Shown: piece after piece, positions 35,255 through 45,042 of the stretch
Numbering within the stretch: the first letter of the stretch is position 1
Layout: each line of letters starts with the position of its first letter
Notes under the pieces: model-generated
The model's input: only the letters and a program-made list of their open reading frames with translations
The model's database searches: none
Told to the model about the DNA's origin: nothing
DNA from: Promethearchaeia archaeon
GTDB taxonomy: Archaea; Asgardarchaeota; Lokiarchaeia; Sigyniarchaeales; SOKP01
Direction: 5' to 3'
DNA length: 64,000 bases
Assembly: GCA_029856155.1 (NCBI GenBank)
Contig: JAHQWL010000040.1
Location: forward strand, 62,001-126,000
Position numbers and translations under genes: made by a program

Positions 35255-37921
35255 ATGTCGAAGAAATCATTTGGTTCTGGTTATTTTGGTCAATGGTTTT
35301 ATGATGATTTTGGATTACCAGCATACCGATATACTTGCGATCAAATCAATGACCATAAAGCGATCACACCGATGAATGAAGTGTGGCATGCTAAAACTGA
35401 TCATTGGCACCAAGTAGGGAACGATCGATTAGTTGCCGTGGCATCTAATTATGGTCATCTTCAGGTCAGACAAGATGAGGGAGGTCCTAAGTTTCTCAAT
35501 GTTTATGATCCTGAATATAGACATTATGCGGGAGGATTTGGGTACTTAACAGATGGAAATAATGTTATTTCTACTTTTTATTCTAAGCGGTATTCATTGT
35601 TTGAACGAATATTTGGAATAGGATACTACCAAAAAATAGTCGAGGATAAAGGATATAAAGCAGATCAAGTGATTTTTGCTCCATTTGGGAATGATCCAAT
35701 ACTAATTTCACAAATTACAATAACTAACAAACGTGAAATAGCTGTGGATTTGGAATGGATTGAATATTGGGGTTGTTTCATGTATCAATTTTCATTATTA
35801 TCTTTTGGTAGAGGTTTGCAAGTAAAAGATCAATCGTTCACGAGGAAACTCCGAAGAGATTTTAATAAAAAATTTAAAAATAAATTTCAAATTGTAGAGA
35901 ATAATATAGGATTGTTGGTAACTAGATACACCGACTCTGGAGTTAATAAAACGGATTATAAAACTAAAACTAAAAAGCCTACGTTCGATGATAATCACCC
36001 ACCTTCAACCTTTCTAATTTCCCTTGATGCGGTTGCAGATGGTTTAAGCACGAATGAATCCTTATTTTTTGGGAATAATAACATAGAATCCCCCAATGGT
36101 ATTTTTTCAACATTTAAATCCAAATTATCTATCCTAGATAATGAAAATGCAATGTTTATTAAACGAAAAATTCACTTAGAACCTTCAGAGAGTCAAACAT
36201 TGTATTTTGCATACGGTTATCTTCCAGACGACTTCGACCTAAATTTACTTTTGAATAAATATAAAACAGATATTTTTCATTTATGGAGAAAATCTAGCGA
36301 AGCTTGGAAAGAAAAACGTATGCAATTAAATGTTCCGGAAGATCCTTGGATAATTAGAGAAATTATATGGCATAATTATTATTTACGAAGTGCAATGACT
36401 TACGATAGTTTCTTTCAAGAACACATCCTTTCACAAGGATTAATATATCAGTATATTATGGGTTTTCAAGGTGCTGTTCGTGATCCGCTCCAGCATGCTA
36501 AACCATTTCTATTCATTGAACCAAATATTGTAAAAGAAATTCTTAGATATACGATGAAGGAAGTAAAGGAGGATGGAGAATTACCTTATAGTATAACTGG
36601 TTTTGGTATGGCATTTGATCCAATCAAATCAAGTGATTTTGAATTATGGCTTTTATTGTTAGCTAGTGAATACATTCTTGTGACTCGAGATGTAAATTTT
36701 CTTAATGAGGAAATACCAACATACCCTCTTTATGGTAGAAAAGCTGGAAGGTCAACAGTGCGAGAATTATTATATAGATGTTATAAACATTTTACAGAAA
36801 TTACTGGAACTGGTCCACATGGAATTCAACGATTATCAGTTGGAGATTGGAATGATACGATTTTGTTAGGTTTAGTACCTAATGAAAAATTAGATGAAGT
36901 TCGAAAAAATGGAGAGAGTATTTTAAATTCAGCTATGGCTACTTATACTCTTAGACGATATGCTGAAATATTGAATTTAAGTGGTGAAAGTGATACAGCA
37001 GAACAAATTCTAAAATATGTTAAAAAACAGATAGAAGCCGTTCGTGCTCAATGGACTGGTAAGTGGTTTAAACGAGCTTGGTTAACAGAAGATATCGGAT
37101 GGTTTGGAGAAGATCAGATATGGTTAGAGCCCCAACCTTGGACAATTTTAGGAGAAATTACAGATCAAGAACAAGCAGAAATTTTAATTAAATCTATAAA
37201 TCAACTCTTAAGAGAATCATCACCAATTGGTGCTATGCTCCATAATAGGGGTTTTAAAGGTAAAATCATAGGTATGGGAGCAAATGCAGGGATCTGGTAT
37301 TCTATAAATGGTACATTGATATGGGCTTTGTCTAAAGTAGATGGAGATATGGCTTGGGAGGAGTGGAAAAAAAATACTCTAGCTTATCATGCTGACAGTT
37401 ATCCAGATATATGGTATGGGATATGGAGTGGACCAGATACATATAATTCTATATTATCTAAATACCCAGGTCACGTTGTGTTTAACCCATTTTACCTCAC
37501 AGGAGATATTAAAGATGAATCAGAAATTCTTACATCAACGGGTTTAAATTTCACAGATTTTCCAATTATGAACCTCCATAGTCATGCATGGCCATTATAT
37601 AATACAATACATTTAATTGGTGCTGTATTCAATGTTGAAGGTATAGAGTTTACACCTATTATACCTAAAGAAGAATATGAATTTTCATCTCCGTTATTAG
37701 GATTTAAAAAATCACGTGATGGATATTCTGGTTGGTACGCACCCTTAGTTGAAGGGAATTGGAAAATTTCCCTGATAGTAGATAAAGATGAATTAAAAGA
37801 ATTTAGAAATATTGAAATTAACGGTAAAGAAGTAGAATTACTTATTGAGAATGATAAATTAGTATTATTTGGTAGAACTGCTCCAAATAATCCATTAAAT
37901 TGGATAATTAACAAATATTAA
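35255..37921 (+). CDS. GH94-like glycoside phosphorylase/hydrolase
   Basis: This 888-residue protein has the layout of the GH94/GH36-like (alpha/alpha)6 class. An N-terminal beta-sandwich (GHLQVRQDEGGPKFLNVY, PNDPILISQITITNK-like) is followed by the helical barrel with FQGAVRDPLQHAKPF, LSVGDWNDTILLG (probable catalytic Asp region) and WFKRAWLTEDIGWFG. A C-terminal beta domain follows. Cellobiose-phosphorylase relatives split beta-glucosides with phosphate. The substrate cannot be named. It is part of a cluster with a sulfatase-like enzyme, a sulfatase maturase and two sugar dehydrogenases, so a modified plant or algal glycan is a fair guess. Confidence 0.75.
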   Translation: MSKKSFGSGYFGQWFYDDFGLPAYRYTCDQINDHKAITPMNEVWHAKTDHWHQVGNDRLVAVASNYGHLQVRQDEGGPKFLNVYDPEYRHYAGGFGYLTDGNNVISTFYSKRYSLFERIFGIGYYQKIVEDKGYKADQVIFAPFGNDPILISQITITNKREIAVDLEWIEYWGCFMYQFSLLSFGRGLQVKDQSFTRKLRRDFNKKFKNKFQIVENNIGLLVTRYTDSGVNKTDYKTKTKKPTFDDNHPPSTFLISLDAVADGLSTNESLFFGNNNIESPNGIFSTFKSKLSILDNENAMFIKRKIHLEPSESQTLYFAYGYLPDDFDLNLLLNKYKTDIFHLWRKSSEAWKEKRMQLNVPEDPWIIREIIWHNYYLRSAMTYDSFFQEHILSQGLIYQYIMGFQGAVRDPLQHAKPFLFIEPNIVKEILRYTMKEVKEDGELPYSITGFGMAFDPIKSSDFELWLLLLASEYILVTRDVNFLNEEIPTYPLYGRKAGRSTVRELLYRCYKHFTEITGTGPHGIQRLSVGDWNDTILLGLVPNEKLDEVRKNGESILNSAMATYTLRRYAEILNLSGESDTAEQILKYVKKQIEAVRAQWTGKWFKRAWLTEDIGWFGEDQIWLEPQPWTILGEITDQEQAEILIKSINQLLRESSPIGAMLHNRGFKGKIIGMGANAGIWYSINGTLIWALSKVDGDMAWEEWKKNTLAYHADSYPDIWYGIWSGPDTYNSILSKYPGHVVFNPFYLTGDIKDESEILTSTGLNFTDFPIMNLHSHAWPLYNTIHLIGAVFNVEGIEFTPIIPKEEYEFSSPLLGFKKSRDGYSGWYAPLVEGNWKISLIVDKDELKEFRNIEINGKEVELLIENDKLVLFGRTAPNNPLNWIINKY

Positions 37922-37925
37922 ATTG

Positions 37926-39149
37926 TTATCTCAAACAACAATTTTTATATTTTTTTCCACTCCCACAAGGACATGGTGAATTACGACCAATTTTTTTTAA
38001 ATTAACTTGGATATTTGAATTAATTTTATTCCTTCTTTTTATTTTATCAGCAATTATTTTAAATCGCGGTAAAGTATACGTATAGAATCTTTTCCATCCT
38101 TTACATAAGTTACTTAAAGGATTTGAATCCATAGAGCTTCCAATACGGAATTTCTGGCAATCACCATGGCATAAACTAATGAAAGGACAAGAATTACAAT
38201 TTTCATGCCAGTTAGCTTTTTCTCGTCCGAATTTATGATAAATTGGAGATTTTAAAATATCTTCCCATTTATCATGAAGAACATTTCCTAATAATAGATC
38301 CTCACGAACAAAAAAATCACATGGATAAACACTTCCATCGTACTCAATTACAAAATATTGGGAACAATTTTTACCCATATAACATACGTTATAGCGTCCA
38401 TACACTAAATATTCCAATATTGAATCAAAAAGTCGAATAGAAATTTTATTTATATCTTCTTTTATCCATTGATCAAATAGATCACAAAGAAAATTTCCCC
38501 ATTCTTCTCCTGTTACTGAAAAGGATTCCGGAATATTTCTTTCATTATATTCAACACATGGGATATATTGATGATAATAAAAACCTTGTTCTTTTAGATA
38601 ATGATAAATTTCATTCGCTTTTTTTACATTTTCATTGTTCACAAGAATTAAAATGTTGAATTCTACCTTATTCTCTCTCAAATACTCAATACCACGTATA
38701 ACTAAGTGATGAGTGGGATTTTTACCTATAGTTTTTCTATAGTAATCATGTATATAAGCAGGTCCGTCAAGACTTACTCCAATTAGAAATTTATATTCTC
38801 CAAGAAATCGCGAAAAATCATCAGTAATAAGAGTACCATTTGTCTGTAGCCCATTACTTATGACAGCTCCAGAAGGAGCATAAAGTTTTTGAAATTCTAC
38901 CGCTTTTTGAAAGAATTTTAGCCCCATTATCATCGGTTCCCCTCCTTGCCACCCAAAAGCATAATTATTATTTTGATTTGTCTTCATATAGCTTGCAATC
39001 ATTTTTTCTAATACCTCATTTGACATTCGAGGTGTGCCGTTAATCTTTTCAAGGTGATCTATATAGAAACAGTACTTACATCTTAGATTACAATCGGCTG
39101 AGGCTGGTTTTATCAATAATGAAAAAGTCTTCATTTTCTTATAAATCAA
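37926..39149 (-). CDS. Anaerobic sulfatase-maturating enzyme (radical SAM/SPASM) with SEC-C tail
   Basis: This 407-residue radical SAM protein has C20-xxx-C24-xx-C27 (CNLRCKYCFY) and the anSME motifs FGWQGGEPM, ISNGLQTNGTL and VSLDGPAYIHD. SPASM cysteines (CSQYF, YPCDFF, CNSCPFISLCHGDC) are also present. It would oxidise a Cys or Ser of a sulfatase to formylglycine without oxygen. The last ~20 residues form a SEC-C zinc motif (PCPCGSGKKYKNCC), which is found in some anSME-like proteins. Its natural target would be the sulfatase-like gene 150 nt away, but that lacks Cys/Ser at the expected site. Confidence 0.9.
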   Translation of the reverse strand: MIYKKMKTFSLLIKPASADCNLRCKYCFYIDHLEKINGTPRMSNEVLEKMIASYMKTNQNNNYAFGWQGGEPMIMGLKFFQKAVEFQKLYAPSGAVISNGLQTNGTLITDDFSRFLGEYKFLIGVSLDGPAYIHDYYRKTIGKNPTHHLVIRGIEYLRENKVEFNILILVNNENVKKANEIYHYLKEQGFYYHQYIPCVEYNERNIPESFSVTGEEWGNFLCDLFDQWIKEDINKISIRLFDSILEYLVYGRYNVCYMGKNCSQYFVIEYDGSVYPCDFFVREDLLLGNVLHDKWEDILKSPIYHKFGREKANWHENCNSCPFISLCHGDCQKFRIGSSMDSNPLSNLCKGWKRFYTYTLPRFKIIADKIKRRNKINSNIQVNLKKIGRNSPCPCGSGKKYKNCCLR

Positions 39150-39300
39150 TTTTTTTATTTTTTTGTCTAAAACATATCAAAATAGCTTTTATCTGCAATT
39201 AATTTCTAATTTTAATACTCAAAGCAAATTAAGGATAATTCTTATAATTATTTTACATGATTAAACATTAATAGATTTATCAAATAGATATCGTATTATC

Positions 39301-40728
39301 ATGAAAATTTTTTTAATAATATTTGATACATTGAGGAAAGATCATACTGGAAGGACTTATGGAAATGAATGGATAAAAACCCCAAATTTTGATGAATTTG
39401 CTAAAGATTGCATTATATTTGATAAAGCTTATCCTGAATCATTACCAACAATACCTGTACGTAGAGCTATTCATACTGGAATTCGTACTTTCCCGTTTAA
39501 CCATCAGAGACCAAAACTTCGAACTGATGATATAGTTAAGGCTCCAGGATGGCATCCAATCCCTCCTCAACAGAAACATCTTTCTGAGTACTTAAATAGT
39601 TTCGGATACAAAACGGCATTTATAACAAGCGCATATCATCAATTTAAACCTAATATGAATTTTCATCTAGGGTATGATCAATGGAATTGGATTAGAGGTC
39701 ATGAAAACGATAAATTTAGGGCAATTTTAAGGAAAGGTAAATCTGAACTTAATCAGATGATGAAAGAACATACTGTTAGTGGAGACCTTGCTGGTAGAGG
39801 GTATCAAAAACTTATATTAAATAGATATTTTCCAAATATTCAAAATAGAAAAACAGAAGAAAATTATTTTCCAGCTAAAACTTTTAAGAAGGCTATTGAA
39901 TTTATAAAAGACACTCAGGCAATTAATAAAACTTTTTGCTTAATTGATGAATTTGATCCACATGAACCTTGGGATCCTCCTCAAAAATACCTTGATCTTT
40001 ATGTGGATAAGAGTTACACTGGTAGAAAAGTAATTACGCCTGCTTATCGCCATGATATCGATTATCTTACTGAAGGAGAGTTAAAATATATGAGAGCTTG
40101 TTATGCGGGAGAAGTTTCGTTATGTGATGCGTGGTTTGGATATTTTATAAATGAATTAAAAAGTATGGAATTATATGAAGATTCTTTAATAATTTTTATC
40201 AGTGATCATGGACATTCCATCGGAGAACATAACGCAACAGGAAAGATCCCTTATTATTTGTATCCGGAATTGGTTGATATTCCTTTTATGATTAAACCAC
40301 CTCATGAGATTAATAAACCTAAAAGAATAAAAGAGCCATATGTTTATGATTTTGATATTTTACCTACAATCTTCGGTTTTTTAAATAAAGATAAACCCGA
40401 TATATTTGATGGAATAGATCTTTCAATATTTATTGAGGAAGATGATCAAGTTGTTGAAGATCGTAATTACATTACATGTGGTTTTCATGCTTGTACGTTA
40501 TATAAAGACGATAAATTTTCTTTTATTACTTCTAATAATAGATTATATCAACGACTCTTTGATTTATCAAAGGATCCGGAGTGGAATGTAAATATTGCTG
40601 AAGATAATCCTGAAATTTGCGAGAGAATATTTGATATAATCAAAAAAGATGCAAAGGGAGAGCTTCTCATAGAAGATAATACACAATTATTTGAAATGAA
40701 AGATTGGTACGAAATGAAGGAAGGATAA
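39301..40728 (+). CDS. Sulfatase/alkaline-phosphatase-superfamily hydrolase with Thr at the nucleophile site
   Basis: This 475-residue protein has the metal ligands of the family: FDTLRKDH near residue 8-15, and IIFISDHGHSIGEHN near 300. The usual C/S-x-P-x-R formylglycine signature reads T50-I-P-V-R54 here. Thr at this position is used as a nucleophile by phosphodiesterase-type members, so it may hydrolyse a phosphoester or another ester. It lies opposite an anSME gene and beside sugar-metabolism genes, so a carbohydrate substrate is likely. No signal peptide is visible, so it is cytosolic. Confidence 0.8.
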   Translation: MKIFLIIFDTLRKDHTGRTYGNEWIKTPNFDEFAKDCIIFDKAYPESLPTIPVRRAIHTGIRTFPFNHQRPKLRTDDIVKAPGWHPIPPQQKHLSEYLNSFGYKTAFITSAYHQFKPNMNFHLGYDQWNWIRGHENDKFRAILRKGKSELNQMMKEHTVSGDLAGRGYQKLILNRYFPNIQNRKTEENYFPAKTFKKAIEFIKDTQAINKTFCLIDEFDPHEPWDPPQKYLDLYVDKSYTGRKVITPAYRHDIDYLTEGELKYMRACYAGEVSLCDAWFGYFINELKSMELYEDSLIIFISDHGHSIGEHNATGKIPYYLYPELVDIPFMIKPPHEINKPKRIKEPYVYDFDILPTIFGFLNKDKPDIFDGIDLSIFIEEDDQVVEDRNYITCGFHACTLYKDDKFSFITSNNRLYQRLFDLSKDPEWNVNIAEDNPEICERIFDIIKKDAKGELLIEDNTQLFEMKDWYEMKEG

Positions 40729-40796
40729 AATAAAACAATTTCCTTTTATAGATGAATCTAATATATAATTAAATACAATTTGGAAATTTTGAGAAT

Positions 40797-42062
40797 ATGT
40801 TAAGGGTCGGAATAATTGGATGTGGCGATATCGCCAATTTGAATGTGTTAGGTTATCTTCATTCCCACGATACAGAAATTGTTGCCGTTTCTGATACTGA
40901 TATTAAGAAAGCTAGAAATAAATTAGAACAATGGAGCTTAAGAACGATAAAGATATATCCAGACTATCGAGAGATGGTTAACCAGGAAGATTTAGACATC
41001 GTAGAAATTTTAACTCCACATCATCTTCATGGAACTATGACAGAATATTGTGCGAAAGCAGGAATTAAAGGAATTTCAGTTCAAAAACCAATGGCTCATA
41101 CAATAACAGATTGTGAAAACATGGTAAGGGTCTGTGAAGAAGAGAGGGTGAAATTAAAGGTATATGAAAATTTTCGATTCTATCCAGTGTATTTAAGAGC
41201 AAAGGAATTGTTAAATAATGGAATTATTGGAGAATTGTTAAATTTTAGAATCAATTCAATTAATGCAGGAGGCCCTAGTATGCCAAGAGATCTTAAATCA
41301 ACTGGATGGCGTCAAAATTTTGAGATTTGTGGTGGAGGTCCATGGGTTTACGATGATGGTATTCATAAATTTTCAATGGCACTATGGTTAATGGGTCAAG
41401 AAAGAGTTGAAAAAGTTTATAGTTGGATTGATTATTTTGCAGCAGTTTTTGATGGACCTAGTTATATACTTTGGAGATATCCAAAAGGAAATGTTGATGA
41501 ACCTCCCAAATTTGGCATTTTTGAGATTACTATAGCTCCAAATCTATATTATCCTACCAACTATTATGTATGCGATGAATTTATTGAAATCTCTGGTACA
41601 AAAGGTTTAATGTGGATAAATCAATGTACTTGTGGAGGGAATTATGTTTCAAAAAGTCTCCAATTCCCTCCTATTATAGTATATACTAATGGAGAAGCAA
41701 AAACATATGGGAATGACCTTCCAAGAGATTGGAGATATTCTTTTATAAATTCAACTGAACATTTTATTGAAGTAATGAAGAGTGGAGGAAAACCAATTTA
41801 CAATGGAGAACAAGGAAAAAACCTATCAATTTTTGCTAAAATGGCACACCTCTCAGATCAGCAAAAAAGAGCTGTTTTTTGGGAAGAAATGACTTCTGAA
41901 AATGAGAAAGACCGTTCCTGCTTAGTTGAGGCACCTAAAGATATTAATGGAGCGGGATTACATAAATATTTTATGAGGATTAGAAAGGATTTCAAAAAAG
42001 GCATAAAAGAAGGTTTAATTCATAAGGAATTGAAATATGATAAGGATTTATTATTAGAATAA
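40797..42062 (+). CDS. Gfo/Idh/MocA oxidoreductase
   Basis: This 421-residue NAD(P)-dependent sugar dehydrogenase-like protein has the Rossmann motif VGIIGCGDIANLN at the N-terminus and the catalytic-type motif ISVQKPMAHT near residue 95. The C-terminal domain includes GGGPWVYDDGIHKFSMAL with a conserved Asp/His pair. It follows the sulfatase-like gene by about 70 nt on the same strand. The paralogue next door (42067-43167) shares QKPMA, DEFIEI and the FPPIVV region. Probably oxidises or epimerises a sugar or inositol; substrate unknown. Confidence 0.85.
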   Translation: MLRVGIIGCGDIANLNVLGYLHSHDTEIVAVSDTDIKKARNKLEQWSLRTIKIYPDYREMVNQEDLDIVEILTPHHLHGTMTEYCAKAGIKGISVQKPMAHTITDCENMVRVCEEERVKLKVYENFRFYPVYLRAKELLNNGIIGELLNFRINSINAGGPSMPRDLKSTGWRQNFEICGGGPWVYDDGIHKFSMALWLMGQERVEKVYSWIDYFAAVFDGPSYILWRYPKGNVDEPPKFGIFEITIAPNLYYPTNYYVCDEFIEISGTKGLMWINQCTCGGNYVSKSLQFPPIIVYTNGEAKTYGNDLPRDWRYSFINSTEHFIEVMKSGGKPIYNGEQGKNLSIFAKMAHLSDQQKRAVFWEEMTSENEKDRSCLVEAPKDINGAGLHKYFMRIRKDFKKGIKEGLIHKELKYDKDLLLE

Positions 42063-42066
42063 TTTT

Positions 42067-43167
42067 TTAATCAAGATATATCTCTTTCCCTTGCTCAACG
42101 GACTTAATAGCAGCTAGATTAAATTTTAATATAGATCTTGCTTGTTCACCAGAAAGTATTGGTTCTTTATTATTTTTTACTACATCTATAAAATAATTCG
42201 TTGCGTTAATAAAACTATGTTTCCAGTCTTTTTTGAAGTCCCTATAAGTTTCTACCTTACCATCTCTTATAACTACGATAGGAGGAAAGATTTCAGAATC
42301 TGACATCTTATTTCCTATTGAGGTACCTTGGTTTATCTTCAATATTCCACGACTAGCTATAATTTCAATAAATTCATCAACAGGATAGTATTTTGAACCC
42401 GAAAAATTCATCTCAGGCATTAACGCAAATTCCATATTACCATATTGAGGAACTACATGTTCTTTACTTTGCTTATATTTAAACATTACATAAGCGGGAG
42501 CATCTATACCTTGATAATTACCTGTCCATGCAAAAACTTTTTCAATTTCTTCTTCAAAAAACCACCATGCTAAAGAAAAAGCATGCCATCCATTATCGAA
42601 GAGAATTGGAGAACCATCAAGCCCTCCACCAATTTTTTTAGGGTCTTTTCTCCATATTTCTGCACCTTCTGGGATTTTCCAACCATCTTTAGCGCCTATT
42701 GCGGTCTTAATCCGAATTGATGAGGGATCACCAATGTAATCGTTATCTAATAATTCTTTTGCTTTCATTATATGAGGGGCAAAAACGAAATTCTCATAAA
42801 TCGAGAGAATTGATCCTGATTTTTTACATGCATTAATCATCTTATCAGCTTCTTCTAAAGTTAAAGCCATTGGTTTTTGAACAGAAATTCCTTTTATTCC
42901 TTTCTGAGCAGCATGAATAGTAGCATCAGCGTGGAGATAATGAGGCAAAAGTATTTCTATAATATCTAAATCCTCATCATCTATCATTTTCTTATAATCA
43001 GAATATATGGAAATATTAGAATCTAAATTGAATTTTTCTCTTTTTTGTTTAGCTTTTTCAATAGTCCTATTGCATAAACAAGTAATTTTTATATCCTCTC
43101 GATTTAAATATCCTAAAATATTTAGGTCAAAAATAACACCCGTTCCAATTAACCCAACTTTCAACAT
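42067..43167 (-). CDS. Gfo/Idh/MocA oxidoreductase (paralogue)
   Basis: This 366-residue protein has VGLIGTGVIFDLN at the N-terminus and ISVQKPMALT, and GSPILFDNGWHAFSLA near residue 190 contains the conserved Asp and His of the family. It is convergent with its paralogue at 40797-42062, 4 nt apart. The two are similar enough to come from one duplication. They may carry out paired steps (for example oxidation and reduction at C3) as in multi-dehydrogenase sugar pathways; that is inference. Confidence 0.85.
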   Translation of the reverse strand: MLKVGLIGTGVIFDLNILGYLNREDIKITCLCNRTIEKAKQKREKFNLDSNISIYSDYKKMIDDEDLDIIEILLPHYLHADATIHAAQKGIKGISVQKPMALTLEEADKMINACKKSGSILSIYENFVFAPHIMKAKELLDNDYIGDPSSIRIKTAIGAKDGWKIPEGAEIWRKDPKKIGGGLDGSPILFDNGWHAFSLAWWFFEEEIEKVFAWTGNYQGIDAPAYVMFKYKQSKEHVVPQYGNMEFALMPEMNFSGSKYYPVDEFIEIIASRGILKINQGTSIGNKMSDSEIFPPIVVIRDGKVETYRDFKKDWKHSFINATNYFIDVVKNNKEPILSGEQARSILKFNLAAIKSVEQGKEIYLD

Positions 43168-43257
43168 GAAATATTCAAAAGTAGAATAATTAATTAAATT
43201 TATAAAATTACTTTTAGTAAATATAGTTATCTAAAGCAGATTAAGAGGAAAACAATA

Positions 43258-44160
43258 TTGATAGAGGATTTATATGATTATCTCAATTTGTTTTTTGAAA
43301 CAAGTGAGCTCAATCGCCTTCATGAGAATTATGGAGGTGGAAAAATTTTCAATAATCCTTTAATAGGGATAGCTAAGGGAGACGATCCAATTTTTCAAAA
43401 ATTTAAAGAGGTTGTTGGACCTGAACACTTAACTCCTCTTGAGTTATGGTTAGCAGATGATCTAGAAATGATAGATGCTTCAAAGCTTCGAATTGTTTCG
43501 ATTGTTTTTCCTTATGTTGATAGAATCCGCAATGAAAGTAAAAATATAAAAAAGTTATCAAGAATATTACTTCCCGCTGAAATTTATTCTGTAGGAAGGA
43601 ACTATGCTAATTCTTTTAAACAAGAAACTTGTAGACAAATTATTGGATTTTTTAAAGAAAAAGGCTATAATGCTATAGCTGGGATGCTGAGTAAGTCATT
43701 TTCTATAATAGTAAAGGGAAATTTTTACTCAACGTGGTCAGAACGGCATATAGCATTTGCTGCAGGTTTAGGAACTTTTAGTTTACATGAAGGGTTAATT
43801 ACTGATGTTGGTTGCAACATCAGATTAGCTTCTGTTGTTACTGACACTCCACTCAAAATTACTCCAAGAAGGAGTGATAATCCTTACGGAAATTGTTTAT
43901 ATTATTCAAAAGGGATTTGTAGAGAATGTGAAGAGAGATGTCCCGCTAATGCTATCGATGAAAATGGGCATGACAAAATAAAATGTTATGAATATGGGCA
44001 AAAAGTAGCAAGAAAAATGATAGCAAAAATGGGGCAAATATTGAAACCACATATCCGTTGTGTGAATAGGAAATTAAGACCTCCTTCCTATCCAGTTGGA
44101 TGTGCATTTTGTCAATTTGGAGTTCCTTGTATGGATAAAAATCCAACAGCAGAAATGTGA
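43258..44160 (+). CDS. QueG-like (epoxyqueuosine-reductase-related) iron-sulfur protein
   Basis: This 300-residue protein shows RHIAFAAGLGTFSLHEGLIT and DVGCNIRLASVVTD, a core of QueG/reductive-dehalogenase-like proteins, followed by ferredoxin cysteines (CRECEERCPANAI and GCAFCQFGVPC). The archaeal homologues may bind cobalamin, but genuine tRNA epoxyqueuosine reduction is unlikely in archaea, which use archaeosine. The substrate is thus open. Start is TTG 43258; a GAGG lies upstream. Confidence 0.75.
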   Translation: MIEDLYDYLNLFFETSELNRLHENYGGGKIFNNPLIGIAKGDDPIFQKFKEVVGPEHLTPLELWLADDLEMIDASKLRIVSIVFPYVDRIRNESKNIKKLSRILLPAEIYSVGRNYANSFKQETCRQIIGFFKEKGYNAIAGMLSKSFSIIVKGNFYSTWSERHIAFAAGLGTFSLHEGLITDVGCNIRLASVVTDTPLKITPRRSDNPYGNCLYYSKGICRECEERCPANAIDENGHDKIKCYEYGQKVARKMIAKMGQILKPHIRCVNRKLRPPSYPVGCAFCQFGVPCMDKNPTAEM

Positions 44161-44197
44161 GTTATTCGATTTAAATTATAAATTTTTTAAATATATT

Positions 44198-44959
44198 ATG
44201 TTTAAACACGCAATTGTGAGAAAACCGGGGAAGAATTTTAAAGAGGGTATTACTTCTTCTAAATTAGGGAAACCAGACCTTGATTTGGCAATTCTTCAAC
44301 ATTCAAACTATATAAAAGCATTGAAGAAGTGTGGTTTGACTATTATTGAAATGGATGCTGACGAAAAATTTCCTGATTCCACTTTTGTCGAAGATACTGC
44401 TATTGTCAATACTGATGTCGCAGTAAGCACAAATTTAGGCGTATTAAGTAGAAAAGGTGAAGAATTAGAAATAAGAAGAATTTTAGAGAGATTTCATGAA
44501 AATATTGAGTGCATTAAAAATCCTGGAACACTTGAAGGTGGAGATATTTTAAAAGTAGGTAATCAATATTATATTGGCCTATCAAATCGAACAAATAAAG
44601 AAGGAGCGAGGCAATTAACAAAAATCTTGAAAAAACATGGATATTCATGCTTAACTGTGCAATTAGCCAAACTTCTTCATTTAAAATCTGGAATAGCTTA
44701 TATAGGAGATAATAATTTAATTGTATCAGGAGAACTTATTGACAATCCAATTTTCAAGGATTTCAATATTATTGAAGTCGATAAGGATGAGAGTTATGCA
44801 GCAAATTGTATAAGAGTGAATAACTATATTCTAATTGCTAAAGGCTTTCAGAAGTTAAAAAATTCAATATTAAATTTGCGATATAAAATAATTGAAATTA
44901 ATTTGTCAGAATTTAGAAAGATGGATGGAGGTCTTTCTTGTTTATCTATAAGATTTTAA
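44198..44959 (+). CDS. Dimethylarginine dimethylaminohydrolase (DDAH)-like amidinotransferase-fold enzyme
   Basis: This 253-residue protein matches DDAH: substrate strands FPDSTFVEDTAIV, NPGTLEGGDIL with the beta-alpha propeller, LAKLLHLKSGIAYI with the catalytic His, and C-terminal GGLSCLSIRF with catalytic Cys near 248. It hydrolyses methylarginine or arginine to citrulline. I chose ATG 44198 (MFKHAIVRKPG) because it gives the family length; an earlier start at 44096 would overlap the QueG-like gene. Confidence 0.88.
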   Translation: MFKHAIVRKPGKNFKEGITSSKLGKPDLDLAILQHSNYIKALKKCGLTIIEMDADEKFPDSTFVEDTAIVNTDVAVSTNLGVLSRKGEELEIRRILERFHENIECIKNPGTLEGGDILKVGNQYYIGLSNRTNKEGARQLTKILKKHGYSCLTVQLAKLLHLKSGIAYIGDNNLIVSGELIDNPIFKDFNIIEVDKDESYAANCIRVNNYILIAKGFQKLKNSILNLRYKIIEINLSEFRKMDGGLSCLSIRF

Positions 44960-45042
44960 GAATATTTAATTAAGAGAAAATTACGTTTTCCAATTTTTAT
45001 CAATTAATTTTATATAATTTCTATTTGTAAGATAAATTAAAC

